Assembly: GCF_900110495.1 (NCBI RefSeq)
Contig: NZ_FODX01000006.1
Coordinates: forward strand, 124,001 to 188,000
DNA from: Nitrosovibrio sp. Nv6
Lineage (GTDB): Bacteria; Pseudomonadota; Gammaproteobacteria; Burkholderiales; Nitrosomonadaceae
DNA: 64,000 nt
Direction: 5' to 3'
The translations under genes and the position numbers were made by a program. Below the pieces are notes generated by a model. It made no database searches and had not been told where the DNA came from. It saw nothing but the letters and a program-made list of their open reading frames with translations. This document shows, in pieces, positions 27,014 through 40,240 of the stretch (its first letter is position 1; each line of letters begins with the position of its first letter).

Positions 27014-27958
27014 TCATGGGTTCCGCAGTAGCGGAAACGGCAAATAAGCAGTACAACCTGCGCCTGCCCCTCGCAACCTGTAGATTTTGGGTTCAGGGAG
27101 CGGAGGCGCAACGGATGTGGCAATAGCGACAGCCCAGCCTGGTCTTTGACTTGAGTCGACAATTGGCGTGTAGCCTTCGATTGGAAGAAAAAAAGCGTGG
27201 AATGAAGTACTCCAGTTTGAAAGCCCCGTGGAACTTAGTCCACGATTGAGGGGGTGGTTTGCCTGCAACGGATTAATGACCGGGTTTTGCTCCGAGCCTG
27301 CGTAATCAACGTATCCATCGAGATCGCTGCGCAGAAAGGAGTTTTCATGCGTCCACCAGAAAGACCCGGGATGTTCGCCATCCAGAAACGAAACAATTCC
27401 AAGGCCATTGCCACTTCCCGCCCAATTGACGGCGTTTACCAAATGTCCCACTGCGCCGTCCCAACAATCGGTTGAAGTGAATGGGGGAGCGCATTTGCCG
27501 TCACCTTTTGAGGAACGCGAATCATCCAAAATATTTCCAGTATCGCCCCGGATTGCATGAAAATCGGCATCGGCGGCGGTAATAAAGGTTCGGTCTCCCC
27601 GGGCGGCTTCTATCGCCGCCCTGTTATCCAGAATGCCATCGTAATCCGGAACCGCTGGCGGTCCATTTGCCGATCCGGTAAGAAAAGCTTCCCCACTTTC
27701 AATTACCAGAACATCAAACGCGGCAAAATCCGGCGCCGCGCTGCCCGCATCCCAGTAAGTCAAATTCCAGCTTAAGCCGTCGGTTTGAGGAAGAGAATGA
27801 ACAATTTTGGAGAGTTGTGAGATTTTCTGCCGATATTCGGAGGCCTGATCAGCATAGGTGTACCACAACACATTGATAGAGGCGCCTTGCGCTGATGAAG
27901 TAAAGCTGAGACTCGCTGCCAGCGCCGCATAAAAAATCCAGGGATGAATTCTTATCAT
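27014..27958 (-). CDS. Secreted protein of unknown function, probable frameshifted PEP-CTERM tail
   Basis: A 314-residue protein with a clear signal peptide (basic start, hydrophobic stretch, cleavage near SSAQGA). The body begins INVLWYTYADQASEYRQKI and later has FDVLVIESGEAF and SFLDGEHPGSFWWTH, with an alpha/beta pattern like a glutamine-amidotransferase-like fold, but I do not recognise the family. Near the C-terminus APPLPEPKIY resembles the Pro-Glu-Pro of a PEP-CTERM signal. The hydrophobic helix and arginine cluster that should follow are not in frame. One frame over, VVLLICRFRY appears, so a one-base indel is likely. It lies between the exopolysaccharide genes and the ATP synthase operon. 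Confidence 0.6.
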   Translation of the reverse strand: MIRIHPWIFYAALAASLSFTSSAQGASINVLWYTYADQASEYRQKISQLSKIVHSLPQTDGLSWNLTYWDAGSAAPDFAAFDVLVIESGEAFLTGSANGPPAVPDYDGILDNRAAIEAARGDRTFITAADADFHAIRGDTGNILDDSRSSKGDGKCAPPFTSTDCWDGAVGHLVNAVNWAGSGNGLGIVSFLDGEHPGSFWWTHENSFLRSDLDGYVDYAGSEQNPVINPLQANHPLNRGLSSTGLSNWSTSFHAFFLPIEGYTPIVDSSQRPGWAVAIATSVAPPLPEPKIYRLRGAGAGCTAYLPFPLLRNP

Positions 27959-28087
27959 CGTAACCCTTTGTCAGGTTAAGGAAATAGTCAATAATCGTAG
28001 CTTGATTTCAAGATATTACCAACCACGTAACTGCGTTCCGTCTCCCGCGTTTTTGCAGAAATTCACAACGCAAGTGTGGACTTTCCA

Positions 28088-28116
28088 TTGACTGTCGGGC
28101 TCAAGCAGATTAGAAT
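28088..28116 (+). promoter_or_regulatory. Putative sigma-70 promoter of the atp operon
   Basis: TTGACT at 28088-28093 and TAGAAT at 28111-28116 are separated by exactly 17 bases, about 140 bases before the first atp start codon. This is the best promoter match seen in the gap between the secreted protein and atpI. Confidence 0.6.
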
Positions 28117-28256
28117 CCGCGTGTTTTGAAAATCAGTCAAGCCAAGCCTTGAAAATCCGGTATGGCCTAAGAAGAACCGAAGAAGGCGCCGGCTGGGAAC
28201 GAAAATCAGGTCTTCCGAGAAGAGATTTGCAACCCGCCTAATGTCACATCAAGCAG

Positions 28257-28670
28257 TTGCTTTCTGACACGCCAAAAAATATGCCCTGGATACGAAACAA
28301 GCCAGTTCGCATTGTCATGCGTTGGCAGTTGATTGTCACGGGGGCAATGGTGTTGGCCCTCGGCTTGGTGTGGGGATTTCACGGTGCAGCTTCGGCATTG
28401 CTGGGAGGAGTAGTCAGTATTATTTCCGCTGCTGCTTTTTCGGCAATTATCTCCCGGTACCAGGGTTCCACCGCGGGCGGCGTATTGATTACGGCACTGA
28501 AAGCGGAAGCGGTGAAAATCATCGTTATGGTTGTCCTGCTGTGGCTCGTGTTGACACTGTACAAAGATGTTGTCGCGGTCGGGTTCATCGGAACATTCGC
28601 GCTTACCGTCCTGATTTTCGGCATGGCGTTGTTTGTAACGGATGACGCAAAGGTTGCACGAATAAAATAG
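28257..28670 (+). CDS. atpI: ATP synthase subunit I
   Basis: A 137-residue protein with four hydrophobic helices, the size and layout of AtpI, which assists assembly of the c-ring. It is the first gene of the operon, 16 bp before atpB. The start is uncertain: TTG 28257 is the longest; ATG 28281 (MPWIRNK) is an alternative. Neither has a good ribosome site. The function is assigned from position and membrane pattern as much as from sequence, since AtpI is poorly conserved. Confidence 0.82.
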   Translation: MLSDTPKNMPWIRNKPVRIVMRWQLIVTGAMVLALGLVWGFHGAASALLGGVVSIISAAAFSAIISRYQGSTAGGVLITALKAEAVKIIVMVVLLWLVLTLYKDVVAVGFIGTFALTVLIFGMALFVTDDAKVARIK

Positions 28671-28683
28671 TTTGAACAGGTAA

Positions 28684-29493
<810 letters not shown>

Positions 29494-29537
29494 TTCAATG
29501 TGATTCAACGCCGTCTGTTTATCAAATCACTATTTAA

Positions 29538-29834
<297 letters not shown>

Positions 29835-29869
29835 TAATGCCGGCTCGGTAACATTCTCAGAGGCTAGCC

Positions 29870-30340
29870 ATGAATATCAACTTCACGCTCATTTCTCAAG
29901 CGATGGCGTTCGCCATATTTATCTGGTTCACAGTCAGGTTCGTCTGGCCTCCGCTGATGCGCGCCATCGAAAACCGGCAGAAAAGCATCGCCGACGGATT
30001 GGCGGCAGGCGAGCGGGGCAGAAACGAACTGGAATTGGCCAGCCATCGTTCCGCCGATGTGGTGAGGGAAGCCAAGCACCGGGCAACCGATATCATTACC
30101 CAGGCAGAAAAACGCGCCGCCGAGATCGTCGAAGAAGCGAAGGCGGCAGCGAGGGATGAAGGCGATCGCATTATCGTGGGCGCCAAGGCGGAGGTCGAGC
30201 AGGAAGTATTCCGCGCGAGGGAAACCCTGCGGCAACAGGTAGCGGATCTGGCTCTGGCGGGCGCCACAAAAATTCTGCGCCGCGAAGTGGATGCCAAAGC
30301 GCACGCGGATTTGCTCGCATCCATCAAAGCGGAGCTCTAG
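29870..30340 (+). CDS. atpF: F1Fo ATP synthase subunit b
   Basis: A 156-residue protein with one N-terminal transmembrane helix (about residues 8-27) followed by a long charged coiled-coil helix ([20 protein letters not shown]). This is the usual peripheral-stalk subunit b, a homodimer that links subunit a to delta and the alpha/beta head. Length and position between c and delta fit E. coli AtpF (156 residues). Confidence 0.95.
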   Translation: MNINFTLISQAMAFAIFIWFTVRFVWPPLMRAIENRQKSIADGLAAGERGRNELELASHRSADVVREAKHRATDIITQAEKRAAEIVEEAKAAARDEGDRIIVGAKAEVEQEVFRARETLRQQVADLALAGATKILRREVDAKAHADLLASIKAEL

Positions 30341-30343
30341 GCG

Positions 30344-30880
30344 ATGGCTGAAGCCCGCACGATTGCACGGCCTTACGCTGAGGCGGTTTTCAAGTTGGCG
30401 AAAGCTAATGACGAGTTGCCTGCATGGTCCGGAATGTTGCAACTTGCCGCGGCAATCGCTGCGGATGACCAAGTCCGGTCGCTCATCGGTAATCCAAAAG
30501 TCCCAGCGAGGCGGCTGGGAGAACTGCTTCTCGACATATGCGGCGACAACCTCAACGACGAAGGCCGCAACTTCGTTTTGCTGCTGGCGGAAAATGGCAG
30601 AATCGAAATATTGCCCGAAGTGAGTGAGTTGTTCGAGCAACTCAAGACCCGCCACGAAGGCGTGTTGAGCGCGAACATTATTTCTGCGTTTGCCGTGAGC
30701 GATGCTCAATTGAGAGATCTGGTGACCGATCTGGAAATCAAGTTCAAGCGAAAAATAGAACCCAAGGTAAGTATCGATCCGGAATTGATAGGCGGGGTGA
30801 AAGTTGAGATCGGCGATGAAGTGCTCGACGCTTCTGTGCGAGGTAAACTGGAAGCCATGGCTGTTGCACTTAAAAGCTAG
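30344..30880 (+). CDS. atpH: F1Fo ATP synthase subunit delta
   Basis: A 178-residue OSCP/delta protein: N-terminal ARTIARPYAEAVFKLA is the family signature, and the C-terminus IDPELIGGVKVEIGDEVLD matches the conserved end. It caps the F1 head and holds the b dimer. It starts 3 bp after the atpF stop and ends 12 bp before atpA, so expression is tightly coupled. Confidence 0.95.
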   Translation: MAEARTIARPYAEAVFKLAKANDELPAWSGMLQLAAAIAADDQVRSLIGNPKVPARRLGELLLDICGDNLNDEGRNFVLLLAENGRIEILPEVSELFEQLKTRHEGVLSANIISAFAVSDAQLRDLVTDLEIKFKRKIEPKVSIDPELIGGVKVEIGDEVLDASVRGKLEAMAVALKS

Positions 30881-30892
30881 GAGCTATTTGAA

Positions 30893-32434
30893 ATGCAGTT
30901 AAATCCATCCGAAATCAGTGAACTGATAAAAAGCAGAATTGAAGGACTTGCCGTCTCCGCGGAAGTCCGCACTCAGGGCACTATTGTTTCAGTCACCGAC
31001 GGTATCGTGCGCATTCACGGCCTTTCCGACGTGATGCAGGGCGAGATGCTGGAATTTCCCGGCAATACTTACGGTCTTGCGCTCAATCTCGAACGCGACT
31101 CTGTCGGCGCGGTGATCATGGGCGAATACGAGCACATTACCGAGGGCGATATCGTCAAATGTACTGGCCGTATTCTTGAGGTCCCGGTAGGGGAAGAACT
31201 GATAGGCCGGGTAGTTAACTCGCTGGGGCAGCCGATCGATGGCAAAGGCCCGATCAAAACGCAACGTTCCGAGCCGATTGAAAAAATTGCGCCGGGTGTG
31301 ATATGGCGGCAATCGGTGAACCAGCCCGTGCAGACCGGGCTTAAATCCATTGATTCAATGGTCCCGATTGGGCGCGGCCAACGGGAATTGATCATCGGCG
31401 ACCGGCAGACAGGCAAGACGGCGGTGGCGATAGATGCGATCATCAATCAGAAGGGCGAGAACATGACGTGCATCTACGTCGCGATCGGACAGAAGGCGTC
31501 GTCCATCAACAACGTAGTGCGCAAGCTTGAACAACACGGAGCGATGGAATACACGATCGTGGTGGCTGCCACCGCGTCTGAGTCGGCGGCGCTGCAATTC
31601 ATTGCGCCTTACTCCGGCTGCACCATGGGCGAGTACTTCCGCGACACCGGTAGAGACGCGCTCATCATTTATGACGATCTGACCAAGCAGGCATGGGCTT
31701 ACCGGCAGATTTCGCTGTTATTGCGGCGACCGCCCGGACGGGAGGCTTATCCTGGCGACGTGTTTTATTTGCATTCGCGTCTATTGGAACGCGCCGCGCG
31801 AGTCAGTGCGGCATATGTGGAAAACGCCACCAATGGCGCAGTCAAGGGAAAAACGGGCTCACTCACGGCGCTTCCGGTCATTGAGACCCAGGCGGGTGAC
31901 GTCACTGCTTTCGTTCCCACCAACGTTATTTCGATTACCGACGGCCAGATCTTTCTGGAAAGTGATTTGTTCAATGCCGGTATCCGTCCGGCCATCAATG
32001 CGGGTGTTTCAGTATCTCGCGTAGGCGGCGCGGCACAGACAAAGGTTATTAAAAAGCTGGGTGGCGGTGTGCGTCTCGCATTGGCCCAATATCGCGAGCT
32101 TGCGGCATTTGCGCAATTTGCCTCCGACCTCGACGAAGCTACGCGCCGACAATTGGAACGCGGCAAGATGGTCACGGAATTAATGAAGCAGCCTCAATAT
32201 GCCACCTTGAGCGTATCCGAGATGGCGATTACCCTGTTCGCCGTCAACAAGGGATATCTGGACGATGTCGACGTGAGGCGTGCATTGGCGTTCGAGTCGG
32301 CGCTGAAAGGCCACATCCGCAGTAAGTACGGCGCCATCATGGACAAAATAGAAACCACGAAGGATCTCAACGCTGAGACCGAGAAGGAACTCGACGACGC
32401 GATTCAGGATTTCAAAAAGAACGGAACATACTAA
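30893..32434 (+). CDS. atpA: F1Fo ATP synthase subunit alpha
   Basis: A 513-residue alpha subunit. The P-loop GDRQTGKT starts at residue 169. [20 protein letters not shown] and the nucleotide-binding subunit signature region [17 protein letters not shown] follow. It forms the non-catalytic nucleotide sites of the hexamer with beta. The length equals E. coli AtpA. GGAG sits a few bases before the ATG. Confidence 0.98.
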   Translation: MQLNPSEISELIKSRIEGLAVSAEVRTQGTIVSVTDGIVRIHGLSDVMQGEMLEFPGNTYGLALNLERDSVGAVIMGEYEHITEGDIVKCTGRILEVPVGEELIGRVVNSLGQPIDGKGPIKTQRSEPIEKIAPGVIWRQSVNQPVQTGLKSIDSMVPIGRGQRELIIGDRQTGKTAVAIDAIINQKGENMTCIYVAIGQKASSINNVVRKLEQHGAMEYTIVVAATASESAALQFIAPYSGCTMGEYFRDTGRDALIIYDDLTKQAWAYRQISLLLRRPPGREAYPGDVFYLHSRLLERAARVSAAYVENATNGAVKGKTGSLTALPVIETQAGDVTAFVPTNVISITDGQIFLESDLFNAGIRPAINAGVSVSRVGGAAQTKVIKKLGGGVRLALAQYRELAAFAQFASDLDEATRRQLERGKMVTELMKQPQYATLSVSEMAITLFAVNKGYLDDVDVRRALAFESALKGHIRSKYGAIMDKIETTKDLNAETEKELDDAIQDFKKNGTY

Positions 32435-32437
32435 GCA

Positions 32438-33319
32438 ATGGCCGGCAGCAGAGAAATACGTAACAAGATCAAAAGCGTAAAAAATACGCAGAAGATCACG
32501 CGCGCCATGGAAATGGTGGCGGCTTCCAAAATGCGGAAGGCGCAGGAGCGCATGAAGAAAGCGCGCCCATATGGCGACAAGATCCGTAATGTCGCTGCGC
32601 ACATGAGCCGTGCCTACACCGAGTACCGACATCCATTTCTGGTGGACCGCGACACGGTGAAACGGATCGGCATTGTTGTGGTGACGTCTGACAAGGGTCT
32701 GTGTGGTGGACTCAACACGAACGTATTGCGTATGGCGGTAAGTAAAATGAAGGCCTGGGAAGCGGAGGGCGAGCAGATCGAAGCGTGCTGCATCGGCAAC
32801 AAGGGCCTCGGATTCATGAACCGGCTTGGCGCCAATGTCATTTCGCACGTAGTAAGCCTGGGCGATGCGCCGGATCTGGAGAAATTGATTGGCGCCGTAA
32901 AAGTCTTGCTGGATGGTTACACCCAGGATCGCTTCGATCGCGTATATATTTTTTACAACCGTTTCATCAATACGATGAAACAGGAACCGGTGATGGAACA
33001 GTTGCTCCCGCTTTCCGACGAGCGTCTCAAAGCGGGTGACGGCCCTACGGGTCAGCGCGGCGTATGGGATTATATTTACGAACCTGAAGCCAAGCCTGTG
33101 ATAGACGACATCATGGTGCGGTATGTCGAGGCGCTGATTTACCAGGCTCTGACAGAAAACATGGCGTCCGAACAATCGGCGCGAATGGTGGCAATGAAAG
33201 CCGCGTCGGACAATGCCGGGAATGTGATCAATGAATTGACGCTGATTTACAACAAATCGCGCCAGGCCGCCATTACCAAGGAATTGTCGGAGATCGTCGG
33301 GGGCGCGGCAGCCGTTTAA
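32438..33319 (+). CDS. atpG: F1Fo ATP synthase subunit gamma
   Basis: A 293-residue gamma subunit. The N-terminus [20 protein letters not shown] and the C-terminal [20 protein letters not shown] form the rotating coiled coil, and the central [17 protein letters not shown] is typical. It is the central rotor shaft between the c-ring and the catalytic head. It starts 3 bp after atpA. Confidence 0.97.
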   Translation: MAGSREIRNKIKSVKNTQKITRAMEMVAASKMRKAQERMKKARPYGDKIRNVAAHMSRAYTEYRHPFLVDRDTVKRIGIVVVTSDKGLCGGLNTNVLRMAVSKMKAWEAEGEQIEACCIGNKGLGFMNRLGANVISHVVSLGDAPDLEKLIGAVKVLLDGYTQDRFDRVYIFYNRFINTMKQEPVMEQLLPLSDERLKAGDGPTGQRGVWDYIYEPEAKPVIDDIMVRYVEALIYQALTENMASEQSARMVAMKAASDNAGNVINELTLIYNKSRQAAITKELSEIVGGAAAV

Positions 33320-33328
33320 ATATTTTGA

Positions 33329-34729
<1,401 letters not shown>

Positions 34730-34805
34730 CGAGATAGCTTCATGAGCCTGGCTTCGCAATGCAACTGCTATCGGCGACAAAAACAGGCCGGACAATAAAT
34801 GATAA

Positions 34806-35237
34806 ATGGGAACTAAAATGGGTGTGTTTCACGTTGATATTGTCAGTGCGGAGGAATCCATCTATTCCGGCCCTGCCGAGTTCCTGGTGGCGCCGGCCGA
34901 AGCGGGAGAAGTAGGCGTTTATCCTCAACATACGCCCATGCTGACCCGGATCAAACCGGGATCGGTGCGCATCAAGGCGCCGCTTCAGGAAGAAGAGTTG
35001 GTCTACGTTTCCGGTGGTATGCTCGAGATTCAGCCGGATGTGGTGACCATCCTTGCCGACACCGCAGTGCGCGGGGCCAATCTCGACGAAATGAAAGCGA
35101 TTGAAGCCAAGAAACGAGCGGAAGAAGCGATGAGAGACCGGTCCTCCTCCATGGACTATGCACGGGCACAGGCTGAACTGGCCGAAGCGATCGCGCAACT
35201 GGCAGCGATTCAGAAACTGCGGAAACGCGGGCACTGA
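34806..35237 (+). CDS. atpC: F1Fo ATP synthase subunit epsilon
   Basis: A 143-residue epsilon subunit. The N-terminal beta-sandwich includes [15 protein letters not shown] and [19 protein letters not shown], and two C-terminal helices rich in Glu/Ala can block rotation. The gap of 76 bp after atpD is longer than the others in the operon. Two in-frame ATG codons (34806, 34818) are possible; GGGA lies 7 bases before the second. It is the last gene of the operon, ahead of a strong terminator. Confidence 0.95.
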   Translation: MGTKMGVFHVDIVSAEESIYSGPAEFLVAPAEAGEVGVYPQHTPMLTRIKPGSVRIKAPLQEEELVYVSGGMLEIQPDVVTILADTAVRGANLDEMKAIEAKKRAEEAMRDRSSSMDYARAQAELAEAIAQLAAIQKLRKRGH

Positions 35238-35252
35238 ACAACCCGGACTCCA

Positions 35253-35280
35253 AAAAAGGGCGGTAATAACCGCCCTTTTT
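35253..35280 (+). terminator. Rho-independent terminator of the atp operon
   Basis: A perfect 11-bp stem AAAAAGGGCGG / CCGCCCTTTTT with a TAATAA loop sits 15 bases after the atpC stop. The A-run/T-run flanks make it potentially bidirectional, but no minus-strand gene approaches it. Confidence 0.92.
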
Positions 35281-35360
35281 AGTTGGATGAAACAGAAATG
35301 TTTCCAAAAGCTTCTGGTACATCGGGGCAAGCGCAAATAACTGGCGCAACCCAAAGTCCA

Positions 35361-35665
35361 CAAAATACCACGACCTTCGTCATTCCGGGCTTGCGAGCAA
35401 GCGTACACATAATTCCCACTCAACATCTGCGAACTTATCATTCATCCGCACCAAAATACTGGCGGTTTCGTCATTCCAAGACTTTGGCTCGAGGTGCAGC
35501 CGGAAGTATTGCCGCGCACGCGTGAGCCAAAATACTGCGTGTTTCGCCATGCCGGGCCTGACCTGGATCGAGTAATGCCGAGAATCCCATCATTCAGTCT
35601 CGACGCCCGAATCCAGTAATACTATGAATCCCGTCATTCCGGGCTTGACCCGGAATCCAAGGGTC
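35361..35665. repeat. Degenerate short repeat array (REP-like palindromes)
   Basis: At least four imperfect copies of a unit read roughly AAAATAC, then a few bases, then TTCGTCATTCCGGGC. They begin near 35363, 35453, 35529 and 35615, a period of about 76-90 bases. The last copy contains the near-perfect palindrome ATTCCGGGCTTGACCCGGAAT. The array fills much of the gap between the atp terminator and glmU; no gene was seen inside it. Confidence 0.7.
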
Positions 35666-35968
35666 CATACCAACATTGGCATGTTTTGCACGTCACTAAA
35701 TACCAGCTTCCGCCGGTACGACGTTTGTACTTCTACTTCCCTATATCCACCTGATCAACAACAAATGAGAATAACGCAAGTTCAACTCCATTATTAGTGC
35801 CACACCACACTTGGCGTTCAAGTGCGCTATGTGATAAATTAACCCTAGCAAAAACGCTGGCATGAAACCCCTGCCATTCTTTAAATTCAAGCGACATTGA
35901 TGGCGACTGTATGCCTGGAGTAGGCTGTCTGTCGCTTGTCCGACATTCCTTACCGTCCTCTCATTGAT

Positions 35969-37351
35969 GTGTCTAAACTGAATATTGTCATTCTCGCTGC
36001 CGGACTCGGCAAGCGCATGAACTCCGCACTGCCCAAGGTTTTGCACCCATTGGCGGGCAAGCCCCTGCTGACACACGTGCTCGACACGGCCCGCGCATTG
36101 TCGCCGCGGAGAATTTGTGTTGTCTATGGACATGGCGGCGAAGCTGTGCCTCAGGCAATGGGCGACCCGGCGCTTACCTGGGTACAGCAGATGCCCCAAC
36201 TGGGCACCGGCCATGCATTAATGCAGGCGCTGCCGCACCTGGATAAACATGGTATGACGCTGGTGCTGTACGGCGATGTCCCGCTGACCAGCATCGAAAC
36301 GTTAAAAAAACTGATCGCGATAGCGGGCGAAAAGACGTTGGGTCTGCTGACTGTGGAACTGGTTGACCCATCCGGCTACGGTAGAATCGTGCGAAATAGT
36401 GTAACAACCAAAATCGCCGCCATTGTCGAGGAAAAAGATGCGAGTCCATCGCAGCGCGAAATCCGCGAAATCAATACCGGCATCATGGTGATACCGAATC
36501 AATATCTGCACGATTGGCTGCATAAGCTGGAAAACAACAATGTTCAAAAGGAATATTACCTGACCGACATTGTCGCGATGGCGGTCAGGGATGGTGTCCA
36601 CGTAGAAGCCACACAGCCGGACTATGCCTGGGAAACGGTTGGCGTCAACAGCAAGGCGCAGCTTGCGGCGCTTGAGCACGTCTATCAGAACGAATTCGCA
36701 ACAAAATTGCTGGAACAGGGCGTGACCCTGGCAGATCCCGGCCGTATTGATGTTCGCGGTCAACTTGTCTGCGGAAGAGATGTCGAAATCGACATCAACT
36801 GCATTTTCGAGGGCGACGTGCAGTTGGACGACGGCGTGAAAGTGGGTGCTCACAGTATCCTGAAAAATGTCAAAGTAGCGGCGGGATCGGTGATCGCACC
36901 GTTCAGCCTGATCGAAGCTGCTGAAATCGGAAAAAACTGCCGCATTGGCCCCTACGCCCGCATTCGTCCAGGAACCAGGCTGGCCGATGAAGTTCATATA
37001 GGCAATTTCGTCGAAGTCAAGAATAGCGCCATTGCCGCCGGCAGCAAGGCAAATCATCTGAGTTACATCGGCGATGCCGTAGTGGGGAAAAATGTCAACG
37101 TTGGTGCGGGGACGATTACCTGCAATTATGACGGCGCCAACAAACACCAGACGATTATCGAGGATAATGTTTTTGTGGGCTCCGATACGCAATTCATCGC
37201 GCCGGTAACAGTGGGGCAGGGGTCCACTATTGGCGCAGGCTCGACAATCACCCGAGACACGCCGCCGGAGCAGTTGACATTGTCACGCGCCAGACAGACG
37301 ACTATCGAGGGATGGCAACGGCCAGTCAAAAAATCGAAAGCCGACAAATGA
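35969..37351 (+). CDS. glmU: Bifunctional UDP-GlcNAc pyrophosphorylase / GlcN-1-P acetyltransferase
   Basis: A 460-residue GlmU. The N-terminal uridylyltransferase domain begins [16 protein letters not shown] (nucleotide-binding loop). The C-terminal half is a left-handed beta-helix with hexapeptide repeats and the acetyltransferase residues in [10 protein letters not shown] and [16 protein letters not shown] 35969 is chosen because it gives the normal GlmU N-terminus and length; TTG 35936 would add 11 residues. It makes UDP-GlcNAc for peptidoglycan, lipid A and the exopolysaccharide, and is followed after 67 bp by glmS. Confidence 0.96.
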   Translation: MSKLNIVILAAGLGKRMNSALPKVLHPLAGKPLLTHVLDTARALSPRRICVVYGHGGEAVPQAMGDPALTWVQQMPQLGTGHALMQALPHLDKHGMTLVLYGDVPLTSIETLKKLIAIAGEKTLGLLTVELVDPSGYGRIVRNSVTTKIAAIVEEKDASPSQREIREINTGIMVIPNQYLHDWLHKLENNNVQKEYYLTDIVAMAVRDGVHVEATQPDYAWETVGVNSKAQLAALEHVYQNEFATKLLEQGVTLADPGRIDVRGQLVCGRDVEIDINCIFEGDVQLDDGVKVGAHSILKNVKVAAGSVIAPFSLIEAAEIGKNCRIGPYARIRPGTRLADEVHIGNFVEVKNSAIAAGSKANHLSYIGDAVVGKNVNVGAGTITCNYDGANKHQTIIEDNVFVGSDTQFIAPVTVGQGSTIGAGSTITRDTPPEQLTLSRARQTTIEGWQRPVKKSKADK

Positions 37352-37418
37352 AATATGGGATGAACGAATTCTCCCAACATTGTTTTTCCCGGAAAGATAG
37401 TCGAGAGGAGAGCTTCAA

Positions 37419-39266
37419 ATGTGTGGAATAGTCGGCGCGGTAGCAAAAAGCAATATTGTTCCCACCCTGCTGGAAGGTTTGCGCCGTCTTGAATACCGCG
37501 GTTATGATTCCGCCGGGATTGCGCTTAACAACGGTGGATTGCATAGATTACGTACCACCGGACGGGTTGCGGAATTAAGCAAACTCGCGGACGAGCAACA
37601 CTTCAGCGGTGAGACCGGCATCGCTCATACCCGCTGGGCCACCCACGGCGCGCCTTCCGAGCGTAATGCCCATCCACATTTTTCCGGTGAGAAATCAAGG
37701 GTGGCGGTGGTGCACAACGGAATCATCGAAAATCATGAGGTGCTGCGTCAGCATTTGCAGAACGTCGGATTTACGTTCACTTCCGATACTGACACCGAAG
37801 TTATCGCCCACCTTATTTCGTTTCACCTCAGGAAAAACCCCGATCTGTTTGAAGCAGTATGCCGTTCGATAGGCGAGCTGGAGGGTGCTTACGCAATCGC
37901 GGTAATGGAAGAGGCGCGGCCGGAACGTATCGTCGTCTGTCGCAACGGGGCGCCGTTGTTGCTGGGATTGGGCGAAAACGGCAACTACGCGGCCTCGGAC
38001 GCTTCTGCCCTACTGCAGGCCACCCGGCGCATGATCTACCTTGAAGACGGTGACGTAGCTGAATTGCACCGCGATGAATATCGCATTGTTAATTGCCTGC
38101 CCGATCATGCACGTAAGGAAGTCACTCGCTCGGTGCAGGAGAGTGAACTGACCAACGAGGCGGTGGAGATGGGTCCCTATGCTCATTTCATGCAGAAGGA
38201 AATTTTCGAGCAGCCGGGTGTCGTCGCGAATACGCTGGAAATGGTCATCAACGCTCAATCCATTTCCCCAGGTTTATTTGGCAGCGAGGCTGAGAACGTT
38301 TTCAACAATACCGATAGCATTCTTATACTGGCCTGTGGCACCAGCTATCATGCCGGACTCGTCGCACACTACTGGCTCGAAACCGTGGCGGGGCTCCCCT
38401 GCAATGTCGAGATCGCCAGCGAATACCGCTACCGTAACCCGGCAGTTGGCCCCAACACCCTGGTGGTAGGAATCTCCCAGTCCGGTGAAACAGCCGATAC
38501 CCTGGCTGCTCTGAGTTATGCCAAATCAATGGGGCATCGCTACAGCCTTGCGATTTGTAACGTGGCCGAAAGCGCGCTGGTTCGGCAAACCGACTTGCGC
38601 TTCCTCACCCGTGCCGGACCTGAGATCGGCGTAGCCTCTACCAAGGCATTTACGACGCAGTTGGCCGCACTGATGCTGCTCACCATAACACTCGCAAAAA
38701 TGCGGGGCAGATTAACCGGCGAGGCCGAGCGCGAGATGATCGCCGCCCTGCGTCACCTGCCTGTTGCGCTACAGCATGCGTTGCAGGTTGAACCGCAGGT
38801 CAAAGCCTGGGCCGAACGATTCGCCCAAAAAAGTCACGCACTGTTTCTGGGCCGGGGCATGCATTATCCCATCGCCATGGAAGGGGCGCTTAAGCTCAAG
38901 GAAATATCATACATCCACGCAGAAGCCTACGCAGCCGGGGAGCTGAAGCATGGTCCGCTCGCGCTGGTCGACAAGGATATGCCGGTAGTCGCCATAGCCC
39001 CCAACGACACGTTGCTGGAAAAACTCAAATCCAATCTACAGGAAGTCCGCGCGCGCGGCGGCGAACTCTATGTTTTCGCCGATGCCGATTCCCGTATTCA
39101 GGAAAGCGAAGGTCTGCACGTCATCCGTCTGGCGGAACATGCCGGCTTGCTCAGTCCCATCCTTCATACCATCCCGCTGCAATTACTTGCTTATCATGTT
39201 GCATTGCAAAAAGGTACCGACGTGGATAAGCCGAGAAACCTGGCGAAATCCGTGACTGTGGAGTAA
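37419..39266 (+). CDS. glmS: Glutamine-fructose-6-phosphate aminotransferase (isomerizing)
   Basis: A 615-residue GlmS. The N-terminal glutaminase domain starts MCGIVGA, with the catalytic Cys exposed after Met removal, and HTRWATHG binds glutamine. Two SIS domains follow, with [14 protein letters not shown] and [15 protein letters not shown] binding the sugar phosphate, and the C-terminus [13 protein letters not shown] is canonical. It makes glucosamine-6-phosphate. GAGAGGAGAG before the ATG is a strong ribosome site. Confidence 0.98.
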   Translation: MCGIVGAVAKSNIVPTLLEGLRRLEYRGYDSAGIALNNGGLHRLRTTGRVAELSKLADEQHFSGETGIAHTRWATHGAPSERNAHPHFSGEKSRVAVVHNGIIENHEVLRQHLQNVGFTFTSDTDTEVIAHLISFHLRKNPDLFEAVCRSIGELEGAYAIAVMEEARPERIVVCRNGAPLLLGLGENGNYAASDASALLQATRRMIYLEDGDVAELHRDEYRIVNCLPDHARKEVTRSVQESELTNEAVEMGPYAHFMQKEIFEQPGVVANTLEMVINAQSISPGLFGSEAENVFNNTDSILILACGTSYHAGLVAHYWLETVAGLPCNVEIASEYRYRNPAVGPNTLVVGISQSGETADTLAALSYAKSMGHRYSLAICNVAESALVRQTDLRFLTRAGPEIGVASTKAFTTQLAALMLLTITLAKMRGRLTGEAEREMIAALRHLPVALQHALQVEPQVKAWAERFAQKSHALFLGRGMHYPIAMEGALKLKEISYIHAEAYAAGELKHGPLALVDKDMPVVAIAPNDTLLEKLKSNLQEVRARGGELYVFADADSRIQESEGLHVIRLAEHAGLLSPILHTIPLQLLAYHVALQKGTDVDKPRNLAKSVTVE

Positions 39267-39626
39267 TCGGACGCTAACTCGGCTCGATCTGATCGAGATG
39301 CCAAGTTTGCTTGTAAATATTTATTAACTAGCAATCACGGTGCCTGGAGAGAGGGGCAGGTGTTTATGTATACCGTTTTGAACGGTGCGAAGCTGCCTAA
39401 GCGGTGCAAACGGGAGCGAATACACCGCGCCAGGTGTATCGAACTCAGGCTGAAGCGAGGGCAGATATATTGTATCGAGCGATTCCACAACCCAAGAAAG
39501 CGTCGACAACTGGAATGCGTCAGCAGCATGATTTAGACTTAACTAAAACCGTCCGTGGAAATGGGGTAAAGCCCACACAGACTGTGGCCTAACGCTCAAC
39601 GTCAATAAACTCCTGAAGGATACCAA
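39267..39626. other. Intergenic region between convergent genes
   Basis: About 360 bases between glmS (plus) and the MEKHLA gene (minus). A short inverted repeat CTCGATCTGATCGAG lies near 39283 but has no T-run, so a terminator call is weak. No gene is supported. Confidence 0.5.
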
Positions 39627-40127
39627 TCACCGGTGGACTGGCCTAGCGGTCGGAGAAAGCCATGTCCAGTTGCTAAAACAAGCAGCCTGACCGTAATAAC
39701 GCAGTTGACTGTCGTAGACATTCCAGACTAGGGCCCGCTGAATCAGGAAACGTTTCCCTGTCTTGGTTATGCGAATGCCGGAATAATTGTCGATATATTT
39801 CGCGTTGCCGGCTTCAACCAATAGCCGATCGCGCTCCTGCCGATTGACCGGTTCGGTTGAAAACCTGGAAGGCATACCGACCAATTCGTCCCAAGGCATC
39901 TCGAATAGCTCCAGCGCGGTTCGATTAGCGTAATTAAACGAAGGATCGCTGTCGGCATTATGCGATAGCAATGCAAAATCGGCATCAAGCAGCTGTCGTA
40001 CCCGATCTTGCCCATCCACCGTTCCTAGCAAGGGCTGTTTCAGCAGGCGTTGGTAACTGTCCAGAAGCAAGGCAACATGCGACTCATAAAATTTATTTGT
40101 CTGATCTGGTGGTTCTAGCTTGAGCAT
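39627..40127 (-). CDS. MEKHLA (PAS-like) domain protein
   Basis: A 166-residue protein. The start is placed at the ATG of MLKLEPPDQTNKF because GGAG lies five bases before it; an ATG five codons upstream lacks a site. The sequence SHNADSDPSFNYANRTALEL, then FEMPWDELVGMPSRFSTEP, and IDNYSGIRITKTGKRF match the stand-alone bacterial MEKHLA domain, a PAS relative. The ligand and partner are unknown. It lies 113 bp downstream of the ThDP enzyme on the same strand and may be co-transcribed. Confidence 0.82.
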   Translation of the reverse strand: MLKLEPPDQTNKFYESHVALLLDSYQRLLKQPLLGTVDGQDRVRQLLDADFALLSHNADSDPSFNYANRTALELFEMPWDELVGMPSRFSTEPVNRQERDRLLVEAGNAKYIDNYSGIRITKTGKRFLIQRALVWNVYDSQLRYYGQAACFSNWTWLSPTARPVHR

Positions 40128-40240
40128 ACTTACTCCATTCACGAGTGAGCCGCCGAAGTGGTAGATTCTTTTTGTTAACTAACATAAGCAATAAGACTAA
40201 ACGACACATCCTATTAAGCCGATGATAGCGTCCATTGCCA

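Noticed and set aside
29864..30709. 281-codon minus-strand ORF opposite atpF/atpH
   Set aside because: Overlaps two real genes with good starts; the composition is that of an antisense frame.
32180..33175. Long minus-strand ORF opposite atpA/atpG
   Set aside because: Antisense shadow of highly conserved ATP synthase genes, with no domain or ribosome site of its own.
35361..35665. CRISPR array
   Set aside because: The repeat units are imperfect, palindromic and unevenly spaced, and no cas genes lie in the window.
37300..37420. glmS ribozyme or riboswitch upstream of glmS
   Set aside because: The ribozyme is known from Gram-positive bacteria; the 67-bp gap here is too short and shows only a ribosome site.
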